58,101 nucleotides of DNA from Acanthamoeba sp. SK_2022b (GCA_027943245.1 JANDJZ010000268.1:1-58101), one strand, 5' to 3'. Positions 1 to 11,559 are shown, counted from the first letter of the stretch. The notes: generated by a model from the sequence alone, not told the origin. Made by a program: numbers and translations.

Positions 1-83
1 CGCGCAACTACGCCTCCGCATTATAATTCAAGCGCTGCCACTGACCGTCGCTTGTCTGTTGTTTGTTGGGGAGCGCAGTGTGG

Positions 84-728
84 GACATGTCGACCGCCAA
101 GCCTCTCCACCACTTCAAGGCCTGCAAGGCTTCCGTCTATTGCCTTCAGGTACACCTGCCATTCACGCGCACGCACACATCGCATTGCGCGGTTGCCTGA
201 CTCGCGCGTTACGTTTGGTTTTCGTTGTCGTTGTCGTTTCCAAAAACAGTCGGACGACACGAAGCTGATCTGCGGGAGCGCCGACAAGTCGATCTACTGC
301 TGGGACCTCCGCACGCGCAAACTGCTCTGGCAGTCGAGCGTCAACCGCGGGTGGATCGGCGGCGTGATGTTCGACTGCAGCAAGGTCATCAGCTGTTCCT
401 CAGGTACAGCCTTTACTCATTTATCTTGGCTGCGTGTGTCATAACTCCCCGCGCTAACGCTGTGGCGCGATACAGACAAAACGGTCAGGGTGCTGGACGT
501 GGAGACTGGCAAGGCCACCAGCAAGTGGCAACAGCACACCAACTCCGTCCGGTAGGCCACCCTCCCCCAAACCCTTTCCCGTTCGCCCGCAAGGACCGCT
601 AGCGTGCTAACGCCACGATTATCGGCACCCCTTGTCTGCGTGTCACAAACAGCGCACTCAAGTATGACGAGAATCGGTTGGTGACGGCCTCCTTTGACCA
701 GACGATCAAGGTGTGGAGCTTTCCCTGA
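84..728 (+). CDS. WD40-repeat protein, C-terminal part (5' end outside window)
   Basis: Four exons are readable: about 84-149, 250-403, 476-551 and 653-728, joined by GT-AG introns 150-249, 404-475 and 552-652 whose phases fit exactly. The joined protein shows successive WD40 blades: a WD dipeptide near position 84, a repeat ending in IYCWDLRTRKLLW, one with DKTVRVLDVETG, and a final blade ending FDQTIKVWSFP before TGA at 728. WD40 propellers are protein-interaction scaffolds; nothing here identifies the partner. The N-terminal part lies upstream of the window. An AATAAA at 755-760, 27 bases after the stop, could be the polyadenylation signal. The family is clear; the specific orthologue is not. 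Confidence 0.8.
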
Positions 729-1096
729 TGATCATAGCGGAAACCCGCTTTCTGAATAAAGATGACGATCCATTCCATGTACTGCCTGGTTGGCGAGACC
801 ATGAAGTAGCCATTTGGCTTTGAGAAGGAGACAGTGTCTGGCGCGTGTGCTCCGTTGAACGTTTCATGGCCAAGTGAGCAATGGAGGCCCTTATACGCAT
901 GTACTCGATAAGCATGTCGGGACGTTGGGCGACAACCGGAAAAGGCAACCCAAAGCTTCCTTGATGCGGGCGTGGCGGTGCTCAGACTGTTCCGGGATAG
1001 CGCTGCAGGTATACCGATACGCATCGGTATGGTCATGTGTGGGGTACATCACTGTGGTAATGTACTGCAATGCAACGATGCAAAAAAAAGAGGTGG
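729..1096. other. Intergenic region without a recognisable protein gene
   Basis: It holds the 3' flank of the WD40 gene, with an AATAAA at 755-760, and the downstream side of the minus-strand tRNA-like unit. Long open frames here are antisense or out of frame with neighbouring exons and show no motif. Confidence 0.5.
1082..1089 (-). terminator. Pol III T-run terminator of the tRNA-like unit
   Basis: Eight consecutive A on the plus strand read as TTTTTTTT on the minus strand, a few bases past the acceptor-like stem of the tRNA-like unit. This is the usual length and position of a eukaryotic Pol III stop. Confidence 0.45.
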
Positions 1097-1176
1097 GGGA
1101 GGTGGAACTCGAACTCGGAACCTTGGGTGGTTTCACGTTGAAGGGAGGGTATCAACCATTACGCCACGCACCTCCC
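1097..1176 (-). ncRNA. tRNA-like Pol III transcription unit (probable tRNA pseudogene or tRNA-derived element)
   Basis: Read on the minus strand, GGGAGGTG at the 5' end pairs perfectly with CACCTCCC at the 3' end (8 bp). An A-box-like TGGCGTAATGG and a B-box-like GTTCGAGTTC are present with near-normal spacing, and a run of eight T follows directly (positions 1089 to 1082). That is the plan of a Pol III gene. However, no anticodon stem can be formed because the middle is C-rich on this strand, and the T stem has only one or two pairs. A canonical tRNA is therefore unlikely. At 80 nt it is also too short for a selenocysteine tRNA, although TCA lies in a CTTCAAC context. Confidence 0.45.
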
Positions 1177-1411
1177 GCCGAAAGTCAAAGGCCTCGCTCT
1201 GCTACAGCCCTGGATTAGGCGCGCAGACAGGCGTGCCGCTTGCCATTTTTCGAAGCCATTCCTTTTTGCGCTGTTGCAATGGAATGCATGGCACGGATGG
1301 CGCGCATTCCGTAACGTTTCTCTTTTTTTATATTTTCTTTCTTTTTAATTTGTGTCGACACGATTGCTTCCTCATCGAAAGTCGGGAGGTGACGGACGTC
1401 GCTGTAGCAAA

Positions 1412-1744
1412 ATGGCAAGCATTGGAAGTGTGCTGGCGTCGCTGTGGGATGAGTACAAGAAGCGTACGCCGCAGAAGCTGAAGATCATCGATGTCTTCCT
1501 CACCTACATCGTGCTGACGGGCGTCATCCAGTTCGTCTATGTGGCCCTCGTGGGCACTTTCCCCTTCAACTCCTTCCTCTCCGGCTTCATCTCTACCATC
1601 GGCAGCTTCGTTCTCACTGTCTCGCTTCGCATGCAAGTCAACCCTGCCAACAAATTCGTTGGCATTACTGAGGAGAGGGCTTTCGCTGATTTCCTTCTCT
1701 GCAACTTCATCCTCCACCTCGTCGTCGCCAACTTCATGGGTTGA
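1412..1744 (+). CDS. DAD1: DAD1, oligosaccharyltransferase subunit
   Basis: An intron-free gene of 110 residues, the normal DAD1 length (about 113). It is a small membrane subunit of the ER oligosaccharyltransferase, which moves the lipid-linked glycan to Asn-X-Ser/Thr sites. The sequence has the family layout: a hydrophilic N-terminus with [17 protein letters not shown], then three hydrophobic helices (about residues 28-48, 53-70 and 90-110), the conserved [18 protein letters not shown] segment and LRMQVNP, and the typical short end VVANFMG. The start at 1412 is the ATG that gives the family N-terminus; the open frame continues upstream but without similarity. Confidence 0.95.
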   Translation: MASIGSVLASLWDEYKKRTPQKLKIIDVFLTYIVLTGVIQFVYVALVGTFPFNSFLSGFISTIGSFVLTVSLRMQVNPANKFVGITEERAFADFLLCNFILHLVVANFMG

Positions 1745-1934
1745 AGTGGAGCACGCTGCCGTTCGAGACCGGACGCACCACTACACGAAAATCGAGTGAA
1801 TGCCCCCCCCCCCGCACGAGGGAGAAAAGAAGGAGTATAGATGAAGTGACCGCTCTGTCTTCATCTGTTCGCCTTGTATCAATCGGCAATAAGAACTTCG
1901 CTTCCATCTCATTCACGCACTCATTCTCAACGAA

Positions 1935-2363
1935 TCACTGCTGTTTATTCTTGAGTTCTTCGGCCTCCTTCGTTTCCGCCGCTGCTTGGAGCGCGAATTC
2001 ATCCATGGCCTTGGCCAAGACGACGTCGTACTCAGACACGCCCTTGCACGTGTGGGTGGCCAGCGTCACCTCCACACGGTTGTACACGTTGAACCACTCA
2101 GGGTGGTGATCCATCTGGTGTCAGAAGGTCAATTAGCAAGATGCAGTGCCCCCATCGATGATGGGCTGGTGTGGTACCTCTTCGGCCTTGTCGGCGGTGA
2201 GGTTCATGAATCGCCAGGCCTCCTTGAAGTCCTTGAAGGTGAAGGTGCGCTGGATGGCATCACGGCACGACACCTGCTGCCAGTAGGGCACCTCCTCCTG
2301 CAGCCTACGCTCACGCTCCTCCCCCTCGAGTTTCTCACGCGAAAGGCCGGCAGTCGTGCTCAT
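1935..2363 (-). CDS. PCBD: Pterin-4a-carbinolamine dehydratase
   Basis: Two exons, 2178-2363 and 1935-2114, with a phase-0 GT-AG intron 2115-2177, give 121 residues. The enzyme dehydrates 4a-hydroxytetrahydrobiopterin, recycling the cofactor of aromatic amino acid hydroxylases. Visible family features are RTFTFKDFKEAWRFMNLTA, then the catalytic MDHHPEWFNVYNRVEVTL with its His-His and the pairing histidine in THTCKGVSEYD. The C-terminus ends in a charged, Gln/Lys-rich tail longer than in most family members. The ATG at 2363 is chosen because it begins the family N-terminus (MSTTAGLSREKL). Confidence 0.95.
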
Positions 2364-2626
2364 CTTTGATCGCAGATGCAAGTTGATTGCTCTTGTAGGT
2401 GCACGCGCCCCGAGCACACCTCGTTCGGTCCACGCGTGACCAAACCACAATTTTCTCTGGATTGCTGCTCTCCTCATGCGGGTGTATGGTTAGTGTGTGT
2501 GGTTTACGGGTCTTATGTCTATAACATATCTTTCTACTCTATTGAAGCTTCCACTCACGTCAATGCTTGTGCAAGACCAGTCCCGCTGGCTGCTGCGAGG
2601 GACGAGAGAGGGGAGAGGTGATGGCT

Positions 2627-3119
2627 CTACAGGCGCACTCTCTCGTTCTTGGGGTCGAAAGGCGGCTGGAGGGAGACGGCGGCGGGCACCCTCTTGGAGG
2701 CCACCTCGACCTCGTAGCGGCCGGCCTTGACCCACTCGGGCGTCACCAGCCTCTCCGACTTGGGCGCCGCGGCGTCCGCCAGCCTGCGCACGTAGCCCAG
2801 CCCCACGCTCTGGCCCACCGTGTGCCCGTAGGCCACCGACGTCAGGTAGCCACACACCTGGCCTATGGATGTGTGCATGTGCGTGCGTGCGTGCGTGTGT
2901 GAGGACACGGGGTCAGAGTCGACCACGACGACTACAATCGCAACATGATCAGCACAGCCGCGGCTGCCATACCATCCCGAAAGATGGGTTCTCCGCCGTG
3001 AGGGTAGACCTCCTGGTCGTTGTCAATCACGAACACGGCGAGCCTCTTCTCCAGCCCCTCCTGCTTCTGCTTCAGCATCACCTCCTGTATCGCCCGCGTT
3101 CGTTAGTTGCGTGTGTGGA

Positions 3120-3182
<63 letters not shown>

Positions 3183-4832
3183 GCGCGGTAGGTGAGGAGT
3201 TGGTGGGAGCAAACCTTGCCGAGGAAGTGCTTCTTCTCGTTTTTGAGGTCGACGGCGAAGCCGAGCCCGGCCTCGAGCGGGGTGTCGTCGGGGGTGATGT
3301 CGCTTCCCCACGCGCGGTAGCCCTTTTCCAGCCGCAGGCCGTCGATCGCGTAGTAGCCCGCGTCGCGCAGCCCGATGGGCGCGCCCTCAGCGGCCTTCCT
3401 GTGCAGCAGATCGTACACCTGCCCAAACAAAATAATTTGATTATTTTTAATCTATTTTTTGCAAGTGTTTTGCAACATGGTTATATTTTAAGATAAAAAA
3501 AGTAAACAAGATAAAATAAAATAATAATTACGATTGATAAAAGGATAATCATGATTGATGGTACCATGAGCGTGGACTCGATGGGCACGTAGAGCTCCCA
3601 GCCGAGCTCGCCCACGTAGGTGATGCGGCTGGCCCTCAGCTGCGTGATGCCCACCGGCACCTCCTGCGACGTGCCGAACGGGAAGGCCTTGGGTTGCAGA
3701 GAGCGTAGGTGAGTGAGCGCGCGCGAACACGAGGCCACGCTTTCGGGTCGGTCGCACCTCGTTGGAGAGGTCGCGGTCGGCCACGACGCGGGACAGGAGC
3801 TCGCGCGACTTGGGCCCCATGAGCGACAGGGTCGAGTACTGGGGCGACACGTCGACGATGCTCACCTCCTCGTCCTCCCCGATGTTCCTGCTGATCCAAT
3901 CGTAGTCCCTCGTAGCTGGAGCAGAGCAGGCAAGCCGAGTCAGAGCATTTACGAGTAAAAAAAAAACCACTAAAAATGGAATGATTGCCTGGCTGATGAG
4001 TGCATGCAGCCCACCAATCAGGGCAAGAAAACTGCACTTTGGTCTGTGGAATCTTGGGTGAAATCATTAGAGAGAATTTGTGGAATCGCCGCTCTGGAAG
4101 AAGCGGTGCGTTGCGTCGCGAGAAGGTTGAAGTCCCTAGGCACGTGTAGACGATGTGGTGGCCAGGTACCTTGCGCGGTGGAGGACACGATGAAGTAGGA
4201 GTCGTCGCTGACTCGAGTCACGGTGCAGTCCGTCTCGTATCCGCCGCCTGTTAACAAGCCCACATCGTAAGCCGCTACACGACAGCAGCAAGGAGCAGGC
4301 CATTTTTTTGGGGGCCTCGAGGCCACGTACGAGGGTTGAGCATGGGCGTGTAGACGACCCGGCCGACGGGGACGGCCACGTCGTTGGCGCACAGGCGCTG
4401 CATGAACGACTCGGCGTGTCGGCCCTTGACCACGAACTTGGCGAACGACGTCTGGTCGAACAGCGCCACCTCGTCGCGGGTCGCCCTATGCTCCTCCGCC
4501 ACGTACGGCAGCCACTCGGGGCGACCGAACGTGTACCTGCCCCCCCAAATTCGCTGTGAATCCTCACCGCGCGCGCGTGTGCGTGTGTGTCGTGTGGAGG
4601 GACACGCACTTGATGGTCGAGGGCGACACGGAAGAGGGCAGGAAGTAGTTGGGCCGCTCCCAGCCCATCTTGCTGCCGAACTGGGCGCCCCGGGCCGCCA
4701 GCCGCTCGTAGAGGGGCGACACGCGGAGCGGCCGGCCCGAGTGCAGCTCGTACTTGGGCCACGGGATCTACACACGCACACCGCCACGCCCTCATCAGAA
4801 GCCCAGCACGTGTGCATGTGCGGCGTGTGCGC

Positions 4833-4895
<63 letters not shown>

Positions 4896-7389
4896 GCGAG
4901 TGGTGCGATGGCATGCCTGGTAGTGCAGCCCGAGGGTCTCCATGGAGCGTTGCCTTTGGAAGTTGTCGTTGGCGTGGTACTTGCCAAAGCGGCGGATGTC
5001 GACCGACCACAGGTCCATCGTCGGATAGCCCTGCGCGACACCACACCACAATTTATTTATAAATTAAAGAATATATTTTATTTTAATATATATTTTAAAT
5101 TAAAATTAGAATAAAGGAGGGAGGCGGTGCCTGGATGAGCCACTCGGAGAGGGCCTTGCCGGCGCCGGCGGCCGAGGCGATGCCCGACGAATTGAACCCG
5201 GCCGCCACGAAGAAGTTCCTCACCTCCGGTGCCTCGCCCAGTATGTACTGCACCAAACAACGCCGATGGGGTCGATGACGACGACGACACCGGTGCGCGA
5301 GTCTCAGGTGGCGCGCCACATGGGAAACGTGCGTGCGATTGTGGGGCGAGGGGTACCTGGTTGTCGGGCGTGAAGGACTCGGGACCGTTGAGGAGCTGGC
5401 GCACCTCGGCCGTCTCCAACGCAGGACATCGCTCCAGCGCCGAGCTGACGCATCACGAGCAACAGAGGGCAGATCACCGATGGGGAGGGGCGCATGACGA
5501 CGTCAGCAGACCGCAACGTCATCAGTGGAGGGGGGAGAGGAGTACTTCATGAGGATGGAGAAGTGGTCCCAGTCCTCATCAAAGAGCTGGAACTGGAAGT
5601 CGCTTGGGACGCCATCGGGAAAACACTGCAGTAGTAGAGGCTGAGGCGTTAGTGTCTCGAATCACACACACGTATATATATATACACACACAAAGAGAGA
5701 GAGCGAAAGGCGCGGCGTGGTGAGTAAAGGTCGTATGGGTGCAAGGAAGGCAGTACGGGCTTGGCGACGGGTTCGAAGCCTCCCATGATGATGCCTCCGC
5801 TCCACTCGCGGAAGTAGATGTAACCGTCGGGGTCCCTCAGCACCGGCAAATCTGGATCCTCTGCAAGTCAGGCACCAAGAGCGAAGGCCTTGCAAACAAG
5901 AACGAAAGAGACGCGGGGGGGGAGTCACGGTACAGGAATCGACGCCCTGGATGGGCTTGGTGGAGATGTAAAAGTGCTCGCACGTGTGAAGCGGCACGTT
6001 GACGCCCGCCAGCCGGCCCACCTGCTTGGCCCACATGCCGCCGCAGTTGACGACGTACTCGCACTTGATGTCGCCCTCGCTCGTGCTCACGCCGGTCACC
6101 CCGTGCTTGTCGGACTTGTGGATTCCGGTCACGCGCACGTTCTCGATGATCCTGACGCCCTTCGACTTGGCTCCCGCCGCGAAGGCGCTCGTGATGTCCG
6201 ACGACGTCGCCTGTTGTCACAACAGGTTCGGTCGGCTTCGATGATGACCTCCTGACAAAGAGGTAGGCGAGAGACGAGGTACCACGCCGTCGTGAGGAAT
6301 CCATAGCGCTCCGGTGAGGCCTTCGGTTGACAGAAGAGGCCAGTGCTTCTTAGCCTCCTCGGGCGAGATGAGGTGGCCCTCGATGCCGAACGCTCTACAC
6401 GCAAGTACAGGAAATAATCAATAAATTAACAATAAATACACAAATAAATGAAACAATTATTGTTGCAGCTATTTTTTGAGCCAGGACGTGTAGCAGCTGC
6501 GCCGTGCCTCATGCGAGATAGTGTCCGCTTGATCTGCGTCATCCTCTCCTGCGTGCGCGCCACGGTCACACCGCCGCATTGCTTCCAGCCGGTGCCCTGG
6601 AGCCCGCCCGCCGGTGCCCACAGGCGAGGATCATCGTCAGAGCACAAGGAGCACACGCGGAGACCCCGTACGCAGTGGTGGCGTACCTGGCCGGTCTCCT
6701 TCTCGAGGTCGGCGTAGAGCTGTATGCCGTAGCGTGCGAGCTTGGTCTCTGTCTCGTTGGACCGCAGCTGTCCGATCAAACCGGCCGCGTGCCACGTCGT
6801 GCCGCAGCCCAGGGTGCCTGGGCAGGCGCACGCGAGGCGAGAGAAGAGAAGAGAGGAGGCGGTCAGGCTGAGCCTGGGCCTGCAAGTCGGGGAACGGGCG
6901 GTGCGTACCTTGCTCCAGCAGGACCACGTCGGTCCAGCCGAGCTTGGCCAGGTGGAAGGCCACGCTTGTTCCAATCACGCCGCCTCCGATAATGACTGCG
7001 TACGCACAGGTGTGTCAGTTCACCGCCGCCACTGGGTGCAACTATCAGCTCTGGGCGGCCTCACCCACTCGTGACTTGTCCGGCACTCGTCTGTCTCCCA
7101 AGGCGGTGCTGCTTGCTGCGGCGCTCTGCGTGTAGGGCAAGTGAAAGGTAAAAGTGTAAATAAACCTGAAATAAAAGAAAAGACAAGTGGTTTAGAACGG
7201 TACAGTGAACAGGGGGCTGGTGGAGCCGAAAGGGCGCCTGGCAGACTGGGGCACAGAGGAAGAGGCAAATCTTGCAGTGGCCCCACAAGAGCTTGTCAAT
7301 CGTCTCAAGCGTAGCCTGTGGACAGCGGTCAGTAACAGTTTTCCCAATGGTCTCGAGGTAATCTTGGGGCTAAAGATGCCTCGCGCCAA
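2627..7389 (-). CDS. PDPR: Mitochondrial FAD-dependent oxidoreductase with aminomethyltransferase fold, PDPR-like
   Basis: About 18 exons. The first recognised exon (7204-7389) encodes an Arg/Ser-rich stretch fitting a mitochondrial presequence. Exon 2 (7065-7125) joins in phase to the FAD-binding Rossmann motif [20 protein letters not shown]. Then follow [16 protein letters not shown], the substrate-side exons around 6212-5935, CGPESF-type [11 protein letters not shown], and a long GcvT-like half (about 4540-2627) with [31 protein letters not shown] and [11 protein letters not shown]. This is the layout of sarcosine and dimethylglycine dehydrogenases and of PDPR, the regulatory subunit of pyruvate dehydrogenase phosphatase. 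Segments such as [20 protein letters not shown] and [12 protein letters not shown] are closest to PDPR as I remember it. No in-frame ATG exists at 7389 (the codon is TTG, with a TAG upstream), so the true start is probably in a small upstream exon. Confidence 0.8.
3121..3181. repeat. (TG)n microsatellite in an intron of the PDPR-like gene
   Basis: About 30 uninterrupted TG units between the exon ending in FLGK (near 3215) and the next exon near 3090. Read in the sense direction of the gene it is (CA)n. Confidence 0.95.
4828..4894. repeat. (CG)n(TG)n microsatellite in an intron of the PDPR-like gene
   Basis: About nine CG units run straight into about 23 TG units. The tract lies between the exon ending near 4917 and the one starting near 4770. 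The CG block could be the undecayed form of the adjoining TG block. Confidence 0.95.
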
Positions 7390-7640
7390 GGTGAAGCAGC
7401 CTCGTGGTTTCTACATTTTGTGGCCAACAAGAGAGACAAGGGAGAGAGAGGAGACTGGCGAAGAAGGTCAGCACGTACATGGCGAGCCTCGTCAGCTTGC
7501 TTCGGTTCCGTGTTCTGTGTTATTGGTTTTGGTCCAAGAGCTGCGGTCACGCGACTCGCGCAAGAATGCAAGGCAGCCAAGCTTGGCAAGAGGGCAACAC
7601 TTGGTCTTCTTGTTGTTCGCAAGTGAAAGGTAGCCGCTCT

Positions 7641-9613
7641 TCACATGAGCACACAGTGATGGTGGGAGTCTTCGAGGACAGGTGGCCCGTTGCCCTCTGG
7701 TGGCACTGCAGCAGTGGCAGCAGCCGATTCTCCGCTCGCGTAGCTCCTGCGCAGCTCCTCCTCCGCCTTGACTCGGCTGGTCAGGTCTTGGCGGGAATAG
7801 AGGGAGTTGTAGTGGAGTTCGGCGAGGAAGGAGAGCCACAGGCCCTTCTGCGTCTTGACGCCGTCCTGCGGCTTGATCTCCATCCACACCGTGTCCTTGT
7901 ACGATGTCAACAGATGGATCTCCACTCCGTACACGTTCGCCGCAGCCTGTGCCACATATACCACACACGAGCGAGCCACGATGCCTGAGCCACACACTCA
8001 CACGTGCGCATTTCGGTCAAAGGGCGAGGCGGCTTGGTGATCAACCTGAAGGGTGACGTGATCGCCCCACGTCCCTCGCTTGTCCATCGAGTTGCAGTAC
8101 TCGGTGTAGTCGCCGGGCACGTACTGGTTGAATCGCTCCGCGTTGGCCTGGCCACACATACGCACACGCCGCGACTCACTGAGATGAGGAGAGGGGGGGG
8201 CACGATCGCTTGGCGGCGTGTGCGTGTGGCCAGGCCAACGCCGCGGCGAGAGCGGCGGTCTCCGGTGTGGTGACGAGTGGCGGTAATAGTAGCGGCAGGC
8301 TTACCCTGAGGTAGTTGACGATGGTGTGTCTCACCACGGCCGCCATTCCCGTTGTGCGGTACAGCTGGTCGGCCAGCGACGCGAACTGGCAGTCGCCGTC
8401 TCCCTGAGGCAACGACACGACAACCACCACCACCACGGCCCGAGGGGTAAGCGGCAGGCCTTCTCGTGTGATGACGTCGTGGCGTCAGGACATGTCGCCA
8501 AGTGTTCAGAGAGAGGGCTGAGCGGATGATTACCGAGACGTCGTACTCGGCCAGTGTGTAGAGGTCGAGCCGCTTCTTGAGGAGCTGCTTGCCGTTGAGG
8601 AATTCGTCGTTCTCCACAAACTGGGCCCGAGTTGAGAGCGTTAGCGAGCCGACAAGCAGTTAAAAGAAGAGAAAGAAAAGAATGGCGTGAGCGTGTTATT
8701 ACGTGGTTGGAGACGTTGACGCGTGGTCGGAAGGCGTCCTTGATTGCCGAGACCTCGTCCGCCATTCCCTCCTTGACCTGCTCCCCCCCCGCTTACTGTG
8801 AGTGTCCGAAACGAATGCGCACACGCATGCGCACTCGAACGACGTACGCGGTGCAGGACTCGCCGTATCTTGCGATCGAAGCGTCGACCGATGGAAATCG
8901 CGTCGGCTGACATCACGACACGGGCAAGTAGTAGGTCGGTCAGTCGCCACACGAATGGTCCTGAGCGAGGCTACCACGCACCGGAAGCCACCTGCTCGTT
9001 CTGTGCTACGGCACGGGCTATGGCCTCGTCGTTGGCGGTGTTGACGGCCATTCCCTGAGCAAGATCGCGTCGCGCCACAGACACAGGCACAAGTAGTGTC
9101 AATCAACAGCACTCCTCTGCTCCCCTCGTGCTCCATCGATGGGCGAGCAGCACACCTTCTCCAGGGACGGCATTCGGCGCAGGCTGTCCCGCACACCGGG
9201 CGGCAAGCGTCCGAGCGCTCTCGCTTTATTATTATTATTAGTTGATTTCATAATTTAAAGATATACTTTCAGAAAAAAATAATAAATAATAAAATGGGTG
9301 GGTGTACCTGCTTCTTGCGAGAGGGACTCCACAGACTCTTCTTCATCTTCGTCTTCATCGCCAGCGCCTTCTCGACGCTCGTGAGGGTGTGGATAGGCGG
9401 GCAATGTAGGAGGTGCAGATAAGGCTAGCCCATGATGATGGTGGGCCTGCCCTGCTTCCTGAGGTGAAGCTGTGCCAAGGCTGTGCGTGTGGTGGTGCGT
9501 GCGCCCCCATAGAAAGCCGCCGCGTCGCTCCTCAGCTTCGGCCATGGCCAGGGCAATGGCCGCGTCATTTTCGGTGGCAGGGGGGTGACTGTGCTGCTCT
9601 GTTGTGGCTTGCA
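7641..9613 (-). CDS. OTU-domain cysteine protease (predicted deubiquitinase)
   Basis: Eight or so exons from ATG 9613 to TGA 7641. OTU proteases cleave ubiquitin from proteins. The catalytic Cys block GDGDCQFASLADQLYR lies in the exon near 8405-8306, and the catalytic His lies in SFLAELHYNSLY in the last exon (about 7950-7641); NVYGVEIHLLTSYKD is the strand between them. Ahead of the OTU fold are an acidic DEDEDEEESVES tract and two short helical segments built on Ala/Asp/Glu (NDAAIALAMAEAEERR and NDEAIARAVAQNEQ). Both resemble ubiquitin-interacting motifs, which would fit substrate capture. The short tail after the His block is Ala/Ser-rich. The family assignment is strong; linkage specificity cannot be read. 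Confidence 0.88.
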
Positions 9614-9945
9614 TCTTCGCTTTGTTCAACACAACCAAACGATGTCGGGTGTGTGCTGGAATAAAAACGAGATAAGCGCATTGGCGGTTGTCCACGCGAA
9701 AACACAAGGAGAAGCGACTTGGGTGTTCTGAAAGGACAGCACCAAACGACACCAACACACGACGGTGGGAGAATGGGAGGGCAACAACACAAAGGCAGGG
9801 AAAGCAGGCAACTCAGTGTTGAGTGCGCCACAAAGGGCCTTGTTCAACCGGTGTTGGGTCGTATGACCGCTGTGCCAGAAAGCCAGGAATTCCAGTTCTG
9901 CAGCTCTATTTAGTTGTTTTATGTTTTATTTATCTCATCTCTTGA

Positions 9946-11009
9946 ATGGCGACGCGACCTCTGTCGGCTGATATGCTGGCAATGCAGCTGGCTATGGTGG
10001 ACGTGCTCGGGTCCATGTTCTGTCTACCGGGCGAGCTCACCATGTCTCCCGAAGACACGGCCGCGGTGGAGCTCGTCCGATCCGTCGTCGAATCTTTGTC
10101 CTCCTCGGTGCCCTCGACCCTGCCTCCCTCCATCACCCTCTCCATCAACCTCACCTTTGAATGCGAAGTCGATTCATCTCAATCTGCCCACAATCGATCT
10201 ACGTCATCTCAAAATCGCGATTTGCCGCTCGAGCTCATTGTCACGCTCCCATTGACCACCACTGAGGACGCCGACGACGCTGTCGACGCGCCGGCACCCC
10301 TCCTCTCGCTGCGATGTCCCTCGTGGATGGACCGCACCATGCACGCCACGCTCGTCGCGTCTCTGCCCTCGGGCGAGCCCGACTGCGTCCTGCCGGCCAT
10401 CGACCATCTGCGCGACGTTGTGCCGGCCTACATCAGGGACACCATCAAGCCGGCGGCCTCGGCCGCGGCTGCAGCAGCTGCCGTCAACAGCAGGCGACGA
10501 GTTCGGGTCCCGGACGACGATGAGTTCGAGGAGGGCCTGATTCGTGTGTGGTTCTACTTCCCTTCGCTCTCGACCAGGGAGAAGCGAGCCGACCTGGTCA
10601 ACTGGGCGCCCGGCTACAAGCTCACTGGCTTCGTCCTCGCTGGTGCGATCCTTTTGGCTTCCTTATTTGATTGTTGTTGTGGTTGTTGTTTACATGTTGA
10701 AGTGACTGATGTATTATGTGTGCAGGCAAGCCGGGTGTGCTGTGCCTCGAAGGAACGTCGTCCAACATCGACTCGTACATGAGCGCCATCAAGACCCAGA
10801 GCTGGGCCGACATTCCATCGTTCCAGAAGAAGGTGTCGGAGAAATGGCGGGAAACGACCGAGGTCCGACGCGCGTTCGACGGCATGACCGAGATCACCAG
10901 CATGGTGGCCATGCACGGCGCCCGAGGCAATCGTGGCGAGATGAGCGAGGTGGAGCGCATGCTCGAGGAGAAGGGGCTCGCCCACGCCTTTGCCCGCGTG
11001 TTTCTCTGA
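9946..11009 (+). CDS. RWDD2: RWD domain protein with DUF1115 (RWDD2-like)
   Basis: Two exons, 9946-10642 and 10726-11009, joined in phase through intron 10643-10725, give 326 residues. The first half is an RWD domain (about residues 10-160: LAMQLAMVDVLGSMF, then PGELTMSP and PPSITLSINL), a fold found in ubiquitin-conjugation partners. The second half has RVWFYFPSLSTREKR and then, across the splice site, GKPGVLCLEG, the signature of DUF1115, followed by the W-rich IKTQSWADIP and EITSMVAMHGARGNRGEM. That order matches animal RWDD2A/B. The molecular role of the family is poorly known. An Ala run (about residues 165-175) separates the halves. Confidence 0.85.
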
Positions 11010-11121
11010 TGCGCTCAATAATATTATTTATTAATTTATTCGTGTATATTTTTACAATTTACATTGCCGGGCACTACTTCTGTACATGTCGGTGAAGTTG
11101 GTGGTGGTGCGACCCTCTTTT

Positions 11122-11559
11122 TCAGAAGGGAGCCACGACGGACTGGGCCGAGCCACCGTTGACGATGAACTGGATTGTAGACTTGCACGCGCGGCCGTTG
11201 GTCGACGAGAAGGTCCACATGTTGGGGGTCCAGCCCTGGCTCATCCGCATGAAGCCCTGGCCGTTGCCGCAGTCGACCGACACCGACGTGGAGCCGGGGA
11301 TGACGACGGCCATCCACCAGGCGCTCGTGCCGCTGTACCAGGTAACCGACAGGCCCGAGCCCGAGCCCGTGTCAGTGTCTGTGTTCGAGCCCGAGTCGTC
11401 CGTATCGCAAGGGCATGTGCACTCGCACTGGCCGCTGGCGGTCAGGGTGGGATCATCGGAGGCGGAGGCGATAGGAAGGAAGGCGGAGGAGAGCAGGACG
11501 AGGACGAGAGAGAGGAGCGCGAACAGAGCACGGCTGGGGCGAACCGACATCGAAGCCAT
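11122..11559 (-). CDS. Small secreted protein with a possible carbohydrate-binding module
   Basis: A single exon of 145 residues. A clear signal peptide occupies the first 33 or so residues (LFALLSLVLVLLSSAFLPIASA). Then comes a Cys cluster (CECTCPC), an Asp/Ser/Thr/Gly linker and a C-terminal beta-rich domain of about 75 residues with VTWYSGTSAWWMAVVI, a cysteine pair (VDCGNGQG and GRACKST) and MSQGWTPNMWTF. The aromatic-rich pattern and the linker suggest an expansin- or CBM-type sugar-binding module, as in cyst-wall or cellulose-binding proteins of these amoebae. This is inferred from layout, not from a confident family match. Confidence 0.65.
   Translation of the reverse strand: MASMSVRPSRALFALLSLVLVLLSSAFLPIASASDDPTLTASGQCECTCPCDTDDSGSNTDTDTGSGSGLSVTWYSGTSAWWMAVVIPGSTSVSVDCGNGQGFMRMSQGWTPNMWTFSSTNGRACKSTIQFIVNGGSAQSVVAPF

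Noticed and set aside
599..1036. Minus-strand frame of 145 residues overlapping the last WD40 exon
   Set aside because: It is antisense to a verified exon, with no motif and no splice support.
1097..1176. Selenocysteine tRNA
   Set aside because: A TCA triplet sits in a CTTCAAC context, but the unit is 80 nt and lacks the long variable arm, the 6-bp D stem and a T stem.
3023..3430. Proteins with long Thr-His or Val-Cys runs here and at 4275-5051, 39109-39567, 43682-44130 and 44533-45510
   Set aside because: The runs are translations of (CA)n or (TG)n intron repeats joined to real exons by read-through.
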